NCBI GenBank assembly: GCA_000697335.1
Contig: JNEM01015946.1
Span: forward strand, 1 to 12,093
DNA: 12,093 bases
Reading direction: 5' to 3'
From: Conidiobolus incongruus B7586
Lineage: Eukaryota > Entomophthoromycota > Entomophthoromycetes > Entomophthorales > Conidiobolaceae
Below are positions 1 through 8,422 of the stretch, piece by piece (the first letter of the stretch is position 1; every line of letters starts with the position of its first letter). A model generated the notes under the pieces. The model was not told the DNA's origin. It ran no database searches and worked only from the letters and a program-made list of their open reading frames with translations. Position numbers and translations under genes: made by a program.

Positions 1-104
1 TAAAATTATTAAAAATTATAATAAAAATATATCTAAATTTAAACTTAAGTATATTAAGATTATAGAAAAATATAATAAAAAGAATATTTATAGGTTGGTT
101 AATA
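1..104 (+). mobile_element. Tc1-like transposon copy B, left fragment
   Basis: This is the interior of a Tc1-like transposon whose 5' end lies outside the window. It aligns base for base, with mainly G-to-A and C-to-T differences, to copy A at about 544-647, which is the part of the transposase gene after the first helix-turn-helix. The match stops at the TA at 103-104, where copy A begins. It resumes at 7398, so 1-104 and 7398-8420 are two halves of one older element. Removing A and one TA restores a sequence matching A's own transposase across the junction. Every Gln and Trp position visible here is degraded. Confidence 0.85.
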
Positions 105-320
105 CAATAACTTGCAAAAATAAGTTATAAAATCAAATATATATATATTTTAATTAATAACTAAAACAATTATATATATTAGATTACTTGAAACTATAAT
201 ATATAATTAAGGTATATTATTTAATAATATATAAATATATTTAGATATATTTAGTAAACTATTAGCAAAAATATTAACCCTTATTATTTAACTAAGGTAA
301 GTTATAAATTTGCAAGTTTT
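105..320 (+). repeat. 5' terminal inverted repeat of copy A, IR/DR type
   Basis: This region of about 216 bp pairs in inverted orientation with 7183-7397. The strongest matches are at the outer end (AACTTGCAAAA) and the inner end (AAGTTATAAATTTG); the middle is diverged and AT-rich. An 11-bp motif, TAAGTTATAAA, occurs twice in direct orientation at 121-131 and 298-308, which is 177 bp apart. Two direct repeats within each long inverted repeat is the IR/DR arrangement known from some Tc1-like elements, where transposase binds both sites. That these are transposase-binding sites here is inference. Confidence 0.8.
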
Positions 321-430
321 TGAGATAAGGGGATATATTTAATAATTTATAAACATATTTTTTTTCTCTCTTTGCTATTATTTTATATAATATTTTAGAA
401 ATATACTAAATTTTTTTTATTAATATCATT

Positions 431-729
431 ATGCTTAAATCCCTCTTTAAAAAAATCTATTTGTGTATCAATCAACTTTATAAAAAAGATAAATTAACTT
501 ATGGTATTACTAGAATTACTAGTGTTAACTAGTCTACTATAGTTAAAGTTATTAAGAATAACAATAAAGAAATATTTAAAATTAAACTTAAGTGTGTTAA
601 AATCATAGATGAATATGATAAGAAGTATATTTATAGGTTGGTTAATATAGGTAAGTGTGGTATTACTATAGAAATATAGCAGGAAATACAAGGCTATATA
701 AGAATATTAGTTAACACTAATACTATTAT
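431..729 (+). pseudogene. Tc1-like transposase of copy A, N-terminal part
   Basis: This is the first 99 codons of a 338-codon DD34E transposase, starting at ATG 431. The matching start in copy C is an ATA at the same position, which supports this start. Residues of about 20-45 (LTYGITRITSV, then STIVKVIK) look like the first helix-turn-helix of the paired-like DNA-binding domain. The stretch around residues 65-85 (KYIYRLVNIGKCGI, then EIQGY) fits the second helix-turn-helix, which binds the inverted repeats. Two in-frame TAG codons, at 530-532 and 677-679, both look like CAG changed by RIP. The frame is cut at 729 by the LTR retrotransposon and resumes at 6451 in the same register. Confidence 0.85.
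725..729 (+). repeat. Target site duplication of the LTR retrotransposon, left copy
   Basis: ATTAT lies immediately before the 5' LTR and is repeated at 6446-6450 immediately after the 3' LTR. A 5-bp duplication is usual for Ty3/gypsy integrases. It fixes the element's ends and shows that both LTRs belong to one insertion. Confidence 0.85.
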
Positions 730-1128
730 TGTTAAGAGACTAGTTCTTTAAATTCTTATATACACTTTCATATAATCTAATTAACTATAAATTATATGAT
801 TAATTTATACTTATATAGTTAAATTTATTGTATAAATAGTATTAAATTATCTAATAAACTAGGTTCCTCTTTTTTCCTCTCAATTCTTACTATTTTTACT
901 TTTACACTATTTCTAAAATTGAGACTATATTCTATTAATATTGTAGGATATTGGCACTACCTAATATAAATCTTAATATATCAGTGACTCATCCTAGTTC
1001 AAAGCTTAATTAAACTTTGTTTACACTTGCACACTATAGCTACATTATATTACCATGTTCTGTGCCACACTACTTTTATATTAAGTCTTCCTCTACACTA
1101 TATTAGTTTAACTACCACTATACTTATA
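730..1128 (+). repeat. 5' LTR of the Ty3/gypsy element
   Basis: The 399-bp repeat starts with TG and matches 6047-6445 at a constant offset of 5317 with no gaps. The termini fit the TG...CA rule once RIP-type transitions are allowed for. A long conserved AT-rich first half is followed by a pyrimidine-rich stretch at about 861-905. The two LTRs share about 95 percent of positions. Promoter and polyadenylation signals are expected in the LTR by family, but I cannot place them with confidence in such AT-rich sequence. Confidence 0.92.
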
Positions 1129-1146
1129 TAGTAGCAGTAACAAAAC
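1129..1146 (+). other. Putative primer-binding site
   Basis: The bases directly after the 5' LTR (TAGTAGCAGTAAC) sit where reverse transcription is primed in LTR elements. They resemble a TGGTAGC-type site complementary to a tRNA 3' end, after a RIP-type change. Position supports the call; which tRNA pairs with it is not determined. Confidence 0.5.
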
Positions 1147-1293
1147 TGTTAAAAACCTACTAGAAATTAATAACTACTTGTATCTAACTTATTTATTACT
1201 ATTTTAAATTTTATTTATAATTTATTTCATTTAAATTTAACACTATACACTATAATACCACCAAAAAAGGAGATACCCTCATATTATTTTAAT

Positions 1294-2350
1294 AATGATG
1301 GTAGCTTAATTACTAAGTGAATCTAAGACTTTAGTCTTTAAAAGCTTACTACCCTCTAAGAAGCTTATATTAGACAACTTTTGATTGAAAAAAATATGTC
1401 TCAAAGAGCTTAAATCTAACAAACCAGCTATTTCACTACAGTTAATACATTAAACTACCTCTTTAGTGTCTTTAAAAACAAATTAACTACTTATAATAGC
1501 TTAAAAAACCTTTACAAGCTTGAAAACTACTTTAAAAACATGAAGAATTACCTTGATTTAATTCCTGATGAAGATCTAGAGAATATCCTTAAATTAGCCA
1601 CTTCTTTTTTGGAAAAATCTGTTTATATTTGGTAGTTAACTCATTACAAGTTTAATCCTAAAGAATCTTCAGGAGGATAACCTACTACAAAGATACAAAC
1701 TTTTAAACAATTGGAAAAAGCCCTTAAAGAGAGGTATTACCCAAAAGATTAAATTCAATTAGCAAGAGAAAAGCTTTCCCAGCTTAAATAAAAAACTTTT
1801 GCAAGATAATTGATTGAGAAATTTAATGAGATATGCTTAAACATATTAAATATCACTGAAGAAGAACAAATCCACAAACTATTACAATGCCTTAACCCCC
1901 AAGTGAAGCTTTAGCTAGTTAGTAGGGAACACTTTAATAATATGTCTTTTTCTAATATTTGTGATGTAACAATTATAATTGATGATATCCTTTACTCTAT
2001 AACTAAATCTTCCCACCTTAAAAATTAATCTTTTAAACCTTACTCTAACCCACTTAAATCTCAAATGATAGATGTTTCTGCTTTAGGGTTTCATGAGAAA
2101 ACCTTTAGTAAAGAAGCTAAAGCCTACTTAAAAGTAAACAAAGGTTGTTATTACTGCTGAAGGACTTAAGTTAACTATAGAGTTAACAAATGTCCCTTTA
2201 GGAAACAACACCAATCTAATTCTCAACAATCCTAATCTACCAACCATAAATCAAACCTTAATAATATTAATATAACTTTAGAATCACCCCTTTCACAATT
2301 AGTTAGCAGATTCTAATCTAATCCACAAAAGTTCTAATAAACCAATAATT
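1294..2350 (+). pseudogene. gag region of the Ty3/gypsy fossil
   Basis: This stretch lies between the leader and the protease and reads as a Ty3/gypsy capsid polyprotein fossil. At about 1600-2000 there is a capsid-like pattern (ALKERYYPKD, AREKLSQLK, EEEQIHKLLQCLNPQVKL) similar to the conserved retrotransposon gag domain. A CCHC-type zinc-knuckle remnant follows at about 2146-2193, near the end of gag where it is expected. The likely start is the paired ATG at 1294-1299, which is in register with pol. In life it would have packaged element RNA in cytoplasmic particles. The region is broken many times. Confidence 0.75.
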
Positions 2351-2364
2351 CCACAAATTAAACT

Positions 2365-3100
2365 ATGTATACTAGAGAAATCCAACTGATTAAACCACTA
2401 GAAACTAAAAATATTCTAGTAACTAATCTACCTTGTAATTCTTTACCTTTAACTATTACCCTATTGTTTGTGTTAACTAGTTCTTTTATAGATATACTTG
2501 TTAGTGTTTTAATTAACTCTAGTTGTTTTAGTTGTATTATCTCTTCTTCTATTGTTGTAAAGCTATCTTTACCTACCTAAAAAAGCAACTTAATAATCAA
2601 ATATACTAATAACTTAATAGAACAAGCATTTGGCACTATATCTAGATACTTATCATTACCCCCTAACTACTCCTAATATATTAAATTCCTAGTTGGCAAC
2701 ATTGGTTATAATTTTATACTAGGTTAAAATTGGTTTGAATATCACAGTCTTATATCTATAGATATTACCCTAGAAAGCTACAAATCTATCTTTTTCACAT
2801 TCTAAAAGAAATTAGTAGAATTAATCTTAAAAAATCTATATTACCCTACTATAAAACTATTAAATGCTTTACCTAACACTAACTCTACAATTATAGCAAA
2901 TAATTCTATTATTATAAGTAAAAATTAATGTAAAAAGTTAATCAAAAACCCAAATAATCTATAGGGATATGTATTTGTTTATTATTCATCTATCAACATT
3001 TCATCTGTTGATTTTAATGAAGTTATATTTAATGACCACTTCCTATATAATATAGTGAGTTAATTTGCTAATGTTTTTGAACCTGTGAATAAATTACCAC
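2365..3100 (+). pseudogene. Aspartic protease region of the Ty3/gypsy fossil
   Basis: This region, between gag and reverse transcriptase, holds a retropepsin-like remnant. A degraded active-site neighbourhood lies around 2500-2530, and hydrophobic strand patterns continue to about 2780. The register is shared with gag and reverse transcriptase. A stop-free piece spans 2365-2580. By family, the protease cut the gag-pol polyprotein. From about 2800 to 3100 it becomes a linker with no domain I recognise. Confidence 0.65.
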
Positions 3101-3109
3101 CTAAACATA

Positions 3110-4000
3110 ATATTAAACACAAAATTAAACTAATCCCTGGTACACAATTATACTCAAAGCTTACTTACCATTTATCTCCTGAATAATACCAAACCTTGAA
3201 AGAAGAAATCCAAAAACTACTTGAAAATAAGCACATTAGACCTTTTTCCTCACTATAAAGATCTCTAATCCTCTTTGTATAAAAGGCTAATGGTGGTTGA
3301 AGACTATATATTGATAACTATGTTTTAAACTCTAAAACTATCAAGGATAAAACCCCATTACTAAACTTATATGATGTTAGGGATAAACTACTTAAATCAA
3401 CTATATTTACCAAACTAGATGTTAGGAATAGATATTACAACATTAGAGTTGAAGAAAACTCTATCCCTTTAACTACTTTCAATACTCTTTTAGGCTACTA
3501 TAAATTTATTGTTATAAACTTTAGATTGTGTAATGCTCTTGTAACTTTCACTTAATTTATCAATTCCCTTTTCAACCCTGTCTTTAATAACTTTGTTATC
3601 ACCTACCTTAATGATATCCTAATCCATTTAAAAATTAAAGAAGAATATATTTAACATGTTAATCAGGTTTTACAAATTATTCAAGGACATAAATTACCTT
3701 TAAAACTATCAAAATTTATCTTTGGTGCCTCTTCTATCTTTTTCTATAGTTATATTGTTTCCTCCTAAAGAATTAATATTGATCCAACTAATCTCAATGG
3801 TGTTAGAGCCTTTATTATACCTATAAACAAAGATTAACTTATGTTTGTACTTGGATTATTGAATTACTTTAAAGATTTCATTGATTTTTTTGCTGAACTT
3901 ACTACTTTTCTTACTAATCTCTTGAAGAAAAACTCTCCTTTTGAATAAACCCTACTATACACTTTCTGCATAAATGCTTTAATTTTCTATATTACTAATG
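3110..4000 (+). pseudogene. Reverse transcriptase region of the Ty3/gypsy fossil
   Basis: The finger and palm blocks are in normal order. A proline-rich approach (LIPGTQLYSKLTYHLSPE) at about 3130-3180 is followed by the block around LYDVRDKL and STIFTKLDV at about 3370-3420, then the FRLCNALVTF block at about 3520-3550. The polymerase active-site block is at about 3600-3620 and the connection toward RNase H lies after 3780. This is typical of Ty3/gypsy rather than Ty1/copia, in which integrase precedes reverse transcriptase. It is a broken fossil. Confidence 0.9.
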
Positions 4001-4009
4001 TTTTTGCTT

Positions 4010-4450
4010 TATCTATCTTTGATCTAAAACTACCTACCATTATTTTTACTAACTTTAATTCTTTTGCAATTAGTAGATAGTTAGCCTAGTTTGAATTTAA
4101 TTTATATTTTACCCTACAACTCTAGGATAAAATAATAAATAAGGGAGAATAAGTTGAGTTTAACCTTATAAATGTTACCTTAAAACCAATAACATTCTAG
4201 TTAAGAAAAATGAAACCAGCTGAATTGAAATACCTAGTCTATAAACAAAAACTCTTTGCTTTAGTAGAAATAATCAAAAATCACTTACATTTCCTATCCT
4301 ACAATTTTCTCTTAACACTTACAGATCACAAATCACTTATCTACTTAAATACTCAGAAGCATTTATCAAGAAGATAAGTTAGATAGATTAAAACTATCCA
4401 AGCTTACCTTTTCTTTATTTAATATCTTATAGGTTAATAAAACTATGTTG
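4010..4450 (+). pseudogene. RNase H region of the Ty3/gypsy fossil
   Basis: This lies directly after the reverse transcriptase. Recognisable blocks are the first acidic strand area near 4020-4070, the Ty3-type block around AELKYLVYKQKLFALVEI at about 4210-4270, and TDHKSLIYLNTQ at about 4321-4356. In active relatives this domain removes the RNA strand during minus-strand synthesis and leaves the polypurine primer. Here it is a broken fossil in the same register as its neighbours. Confidence 0.85.
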
Positions 4451-4599
4451 TAAATACTTTGTTAAAAAATCTTACATACCTACCCCTTTATTCTAATTGT
4501 AAAAATCCAGCAAATATTAACTTAATGATTATTAATGAAGGAAATAAAGAATTTATTAAACTACTTTAAGAAACACTACCAAATAATAATTTCTTTATT

Positions 4600-5560
4600 T
4601 CAGTTAAAAAAAAACTCTCTAAACTATTAGAAAACCAACTAAAATATGTCAAAAGATTTAAAATTATCAATAACTTACTATACTATGATAATTGTCTATA
4701 TATTCCTAACATTCCCAAGATTTAACAAACAATATTTAATGAATGCTATAACTTACCTGTTGGAGGATATCAAAACTAGTTAAAAACTGCTGAGAGAATT
4801 AAAACAAGGTATTACTAGCCTTCCCTAGTTAAATTAGTTCAGAAATACACTAATACCTGTGATATATGCTAAAGAACTAAATATAATACTCAACTAAAAT
4901 ATGGTAAACTTATTCCCCTACAAGTCCCTAATGAAACTTAGCAATAAATCCAGCTTGATTTTATAGAAATCCTTAAATCAACAAATGGTTATAATAACTT
5001 ACTAATTGCAATTGATTCATTTTCCAAATATGTTTATTTTATTCCTTATTTTAAAACTTCTACAGTTAAAGATATTACACAATTGTTATTCTTTAATATC
5101 TTTACCCACCATAGAATTCCACAAACTATTATATCTGATAGAGATGTACAATTCAACTCTTGATTCTAGAAGTCACTATCCTTTTCCCTTAAGATTAACC
5201 TAACTATGTCTACTACCAATCATCACTAAACCAATAAACTTGTTGAAAAAACTATTAAAACCTTGAAGCAAATGATTAGAGCTTATATTAACACTAATCA
5301 GTTAAATTAGGATGCTTATATCTACCAACTCTAATATTTATTCAACACCTCTATCAATAAATCAACAGGTTTTAGCCCTTATTTCATCAATTATAGCAAA
5401 CATCCTAACTCAATAATTACTCCAAAACTTCAAATCAACTTACCTTTGGACATTGTTGAATTTTAATCCAATATCAAACATATCAATTCTCTTGTTAAAT
5501 TTAACTTAGAAGAAAATTAAAGGATCATGGAATAATAATACTCAAAGTTATTTAGAAACC
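4600..5560 (+). pseudogene. Integrase region of the Ty3/gypsy fossil
   Basis: An N-terminal zinc-binding (HHCC-like) region is recognisable at about 4735-4890, where the paired-cysteine block reads NTCDIC. The catalytic core follows from about 4930 to 5300, with blocks such as LLIAIDSFSKYVYFIP at about 5000-5047 and RIPQTIISDRDVQF at about 5113-5154. Integrase follows reverse transcriptase and RNase H, fixing the Ty3/gypsy order. The 5-bp target duplication around the element fits this enzyme class. Broken fossil. Confidence 0.88.
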
Positions 5561-5574
5561 CTCTTAAATATGAA

Positions 5575-6046
5575 ACTAGTATGTTTGTATACTTAGAACA
5601 ATCTACCCTTAAACCTACCCTATTTAAATCTAGCTTAAATCCCAAATACTTACCATTATATTATAGTCCCTATAAAATTCAATCTATTGATTCAAATTTT
5701 GAAAATATTACCTTGGAATTACCTCTAACTTTGAGGATCAACCCTACCTTTCACATATCTAAAATTAAACCATACTTTGAAGATTTTAACACTTTTCCTA
5801 ATTGATTAAAAACCCTAAAACTAGATCTAATTATTAATTAAGATAGAGAAGAAGAATACTATGTTGATTACATAATTAAGTTTAAATCTATTAGGAATAA
5901 ACTTTATTTTTATGTAAAATAGATTGGTTATTTTATTGAAGAAGCTACATAAGAACCTCTAGAAAATATTAAGAATACTTCAGCTTATTATACCTATTTG
6001 TAAAAAATTAAAGAGTGTGTCTCCTCTAAGAAACTTACTAAAGGAG
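5575..6046 (+). pseudogene. GPY/F module and chromodomain at the C-terminus of the fossil integrase
   Basis: A stop-free stretch at 5581-5805 carries the GPY/F-type module (PLYYSPYKIQSID, then LRINPTFHISKIKPY) that follows the integrase core. From about 5842 to 6000 a chromodomain-like sequence follows (EEEYYVDYIIKFKS, then EEATQEPLENIKN with damaged Gln codons counted as Gln). This tail is the hallmark of chromoviruses, and in active relatives it can bind histone marks and steer integration toward heterochromatin. That this copy landed in older repeats fits such targeting, but one case cannot prove it. The frame ends at about the start of the 3' LTR. Confidence 0.82.
6036..6046 (+). other. 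Polypurine tract
   Basis: The purine-rich run ending in AAAGGAG sits directly against the first base of the 3' LTR, where the plus-strand primer of LTR retrotransposons is expected. The position was fixed independently by the LTR alignment and the target duplication. Confidence 0.75.
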
Positions 6047-6445
6047 TATTAAAAGACTAGTTCTTTAAATTCTTATATACACTTTCATATAATCTAATTA
6101 ACTATAAATTATATGATTAATTTATACTTATATAGTTAAATTAATTGTATAAATAGTATTAAATTATCTAATAAACTAGGTTTTTCTTTTTTCCTCTTAA
6201 TTCTTACTATTTTTACTTTTACACTATTTCTAAAATTGAGACTATATTCTATTAATATTGTAGGATATTAGCACTACCTAATATAAATCTTAATATATTA
6301 GTGACTCATCCTAGTTTAAAGCTTAATTAAACTTTGTTTACACTTGCACACTACAGCCACATTATATTACTACATTCTACACCACACTACTTTTATATTA
6401 AGTTTTCCTCTACATTATATTAGTTTAACTACCACTATACTTACA
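6047..6445 (+). repeat. 3' LTR of the Ty3/gypsy element
   Basis: This 399-bp partner of 730-1128 aligns with no gaps. Of about 20 differences, 19 are transitions and one is a transversion. Most transitions are C/T or G/A at CpA or TpG sites, in both directions, so each LTR was mutated separately by RIP. It is followed directly by ATTAT (6446-6450), the second target duplication, and then by the rest of copy A's transposase. Confidence 0.92.
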
Positions 6446-6450
6446 ATTAT

Positions 6451-7168
6451 ATATATTTTATATTAGTATAGATACTACTTACATCTTAAGAAAAAAACAC
6501 CCTTAACTAAAGAAATCCTATTATAAAGTTAAGTAGGAGTTTTAATATTGTTATTAATATTAAATTGAAACTGATTAGAATAAGGTTATTTAATCTAATA
6601 AAATAAAAATATACTTTAGTGAATTTAATTAAAAAGCTAGATACTTTAGGAAAGATACAAAACTACTTTATAACTATTATGTTAATTTTACCCAAAAGTA
6701 TAATAATAGGTTAATTATTATATGGGGATATATATTGTCTTTAGGTGTAAGATATTTTTGTAAAGTTAATAGGGGAATTAATATTGAGATATATTAAAGT
6801 ATTCTAAACAATGAATTGAAAAAACCATTGAATAATATAGGTTAAATAAATTTAATGTTATTTTCTAGTAAAATAATACCTCTTGTTATATTACAACTTC
6901 TATTACCAAATAACCTAAAAATAACAAGATAGTAGTTATAAAGTAGCTTCTTTAATTTTTTAACTTTAATCTAATTAAATACCTTTGGAATTAGTTAAAA
7001 AAAGCTATTAAAGTTTTCCCCCTAGCAAAAGATTTAAATCAACTTTAAGAATATATTTAAGAAGTATAAAACAAGATTAACCCTTCTTAATATAAAAAAT
7101 TAGTTGATTCTATACCTTACAAACTTAAAGAAGTTAGAAAAGCTAAAGATAAATACACTAAGTTTTAA
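6451..7168 (+). pseudogene. Tc1-like transposase of copy A, catalytic part
   Basis: This continues the frame from 729 and ends at TAA 7166-7168, for a total of 1017 nt (338 codons plus stop). Aspartate and glutamate sites of a DD34E triad are identifiable: first D at 6597-6599 (now AAT), second D at 6872-6874 (now AAT, inside the remnant of a QQDNTSCHI-type motif) and E at 6977-6979 (now AAA, in the remnant of SPDLNPIEYLW). Thirty-four residues separate the last two, the Tc1 spacing. The C-terminus (KKLVDSIPYKLKEVRKAKDK, then YTKF) matches the usual Tc1 tail. Against copies B and C it has one extra A in the A-run near 6490 and one missing base in the A-run near 6815, which cancel out. Many stops are of RIP type. 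Confidence 0.9.
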
Positions 7169-7182
7169 TTTTTTTTATCACT

Positions 7183-7397
7183 AAAAACCTACAAATTTAT
7201 AACTTACCCTAGGTAAAATTTAAGGGTTTATATATTAACCAATTAATAGCTAAATATCATCATTTAATGATATATATAATTAATAAATATAATAGATTTT
7301 AATTATTTAATTTAGGTTTATTTTATTAAATATTAATTAAGTTATTAGTAAAAATATAAGTGTTTTTGATTTTTTAATTTACTTTTGCAAGTTAATA
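7183..7397 (+). repeat. 3' terminal inverted repeat of copy A
   Basis: This is the inverted partner of 105-320. The inner direct-repeat copy (TTTATAACTTA) is intact at 7196-7206; the outer copy near 7371-7381 has drifted. Copy A ends at 7397 and the TA duplication at 7398-7399 follows. Confidence 0.8.
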
Positions 7398-7399
7398 TA

Positions 7400-8192
7400 T
7401 AAGTAAATATAATATTATTATAAAAGTATAGAAAAAATTATAAGATTATATAAGAATAGTAATTAGTATTAATATTATTATATATATTTTATATTATAAT
7501 ATATATTATTTTTATCCTAAGAAAAAACATTTTTAAGTAAAGAAGTTTTATTATAAGGTTAAATAATAGTTAAATATCATTATTAAAGTTAAACTAAAAT
7601 TAATTCAAGTAAGGTTATTTTGTTTAATAAAACAAAAATATATCTTAATAAATTTTATAAAAAACTAAATATTTTAGAAAAGACAAAAAACTACTTTATA
7701 AATATTATGTTATCATAACCAAAAAATATAATAATAGGTCAATTATAGTTTTGGGATATATATTATTTTTTAATATAAAAATCTTTATATAGTTAATAAT
7801 GGTATTAATATTAAAATATATTAAAATATTTTAGATAATGAATTAAAAAAAACTATTTAATATAGGTTAAATATATCAGATGTTATTTTCCAATTAGATA
7901 ATATCTTTTATTATATTAATATTTTTAATACCAAATAATTTAAAAATAATAAAATAATAATTATAAATTATTTTTTTAAAATCTTAATTTTAATCTAATT
8001 AAATATTTTTAAGATTAATTAAAAAAGATAGTTAAAATTTTCCTATAAATAAAAAATTTAAATAAGTTCTAAAAATATATTTAAGAAGCTTAAAGCAAAA
8101 TTAATCTTTTTTTATATAAAAATTTAATTGACTCTATATTTTATAAACTTAAGGAAGTTAGAAATAAAAAAGATAAATATATAAAGTTTTAA
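7400..8192 (+). pseudogene. Tc1-like transposase of copy B, catalytic part
   Basis: This is homologous to A 648-729 plus 6451-7168, with a TAA at 8190-8192 aligned to A's stop. The second catalytic D is still GAT at 7897-7899, in FQLDN. The E position is AAA at 8001-8003. The spacing is one base short of the expected 35 codons, so B has a 1-bp deletion between them. At about 7512 B has six A's in the run where A has seven, which identifies A's extra base as an insertion. The register is broken more than once and stops are dense. It is not functional. Confidence 0.85.
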
Positions 8193-8204
8193 TTTTTTTT
8201 ATAA

Positions 8205-8420
8205 CCAAAATACTTAAATTTATAAATCACCTTAGGTAAAGTTTAAATTTTAATATATTAACTAAAAGCTGATATAATTAAATCAAATATATTTAACTAT
8301 AAATGAATAATATAAGTTTATTATATAATTTAATTTATATTGAATTAATTAAGAATTAATAAAATTATTGATAAAAATAAATATCATTATAATTTTATAA
8401 CTAATTTTTTTAAGCTAATA
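8205..8420 (+). repeat. 3' terminal inverted repeat of copy B
   Basis: This aligns with A 7183-7397, including the inner AAATTTATAA block at about 8217. The outer end is degraded (TTTTTTTAAGCTAATA against A's CTTTTGCAAGTTAATA), and a TA follows at 8421-8422. The matching 5' repeat is outside the window. Confidence 0.78.
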
Positions 8421-8422
8421 TA

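Larger units (their letters stand above)
730..6445 (+). mobile_element. Ty3/gypsy LTR retrotransposon (chromovirus type), decayed fossil
   Basis: This 5716-bp element has two 399-bp LTRs, a putative primer-binding site, a polypurine tract and an ATTAT target duplication. The internal region holds recognisable gag, protease, reverse transcriptase, RNase H, integrase and a C-terminal chromodomain, in that order, which defines the chromovirus branch of Ty3/gypsy (Metaviridae). All coding parts lie in one forward register, suggesting a single gag-pol frame as in Tf1. It is structurally complete but dead, with many dozens of in-frame breaks, nearly all of RIP type. The LTRs differ at about 20 of 399 positions, 19 of them transitions. 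The insertion is therefore probably young and the divergence mostly RIP. It sits in, and inactivates, the transposase gene of Tc1 copy A. Confidence 0.93.
105..7397 (+). mobile_element. Tc1-like DNA transposon copy A (nested in B, hosts an LTR element)
   Basis: This Tc1/mariner-superfamily element is about 1572 bp once the LTR retrotransposon and its 5-bp duplication are discounted. Its ends are CAATAACTTGC on the left and the complement of TATTAACTTGC on the right, with TA target duplications at 103-104 and 7398-7399, as expected for Tc1. Both ends carry inverted repeats of about 215 bp, far longer than the few tens of bp typical of many fungal Tc1 elements. It encodes one transposase (431-729 plus 6451-7168). 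It is inserted into the transposase gene of copy B in the same orientation. It is inactive: the coding region has stops, two 1-bp indels and altered catalytic codons. Confidence 0.9.
7398..8420 (+). mobile_element. Tc1-like transposon copy B, right fragment
   Basis: This resumes the element interrupted at 104. It runs through the transposase C-terminal region to a 3' inverted repeat at about 8205-8420 that ends in AAGCTAATA and is followed by TA at 8421-8422. It aligns with copy A 6451-7397 along its length but is more decayed, with almost every CpA and TpG gone. It therefore looks like the oldest layer of the nest, consistent with being the host of copy A. Confidence 0.88.

Noticed and set aside
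494-691. 65-codon open frame on the minus strand
   Set aside because: It lies antisense to the transposase N-terminal region of copy A, which has clear homology to copies B and C. The protein resembles nothing and is explained by low stop density opposite that gene.
736-740. GAGAC before a shared TAG as the LTR boundary
   Set aside because: My first alignment began the LTRs at 741/6058, but no matching duplication followed the 3' LTR. Extending the match to 730/6047 gave a TG start, an adjacent polypurine tract and exact ATTAT duplications.
5006-5203. 65-codon open frame on the plus strand
   Set aside because: It is a different frame overlapping the integrase core of the LTR fossil, whose conserved blocks are read in the main register. 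Treated as a shadow.
1294-6046. Alternative genetic code (TAA/TAG read as Gln) instead of mutated stops
   Set aside because: CAA and CAG codons remain in the same reading frames, stops also replace Trp, acidic residues become Asn or Lys, and the non-coding LTRs show the same C/T and G/A differences. RIP explains all of this; a code change would not.
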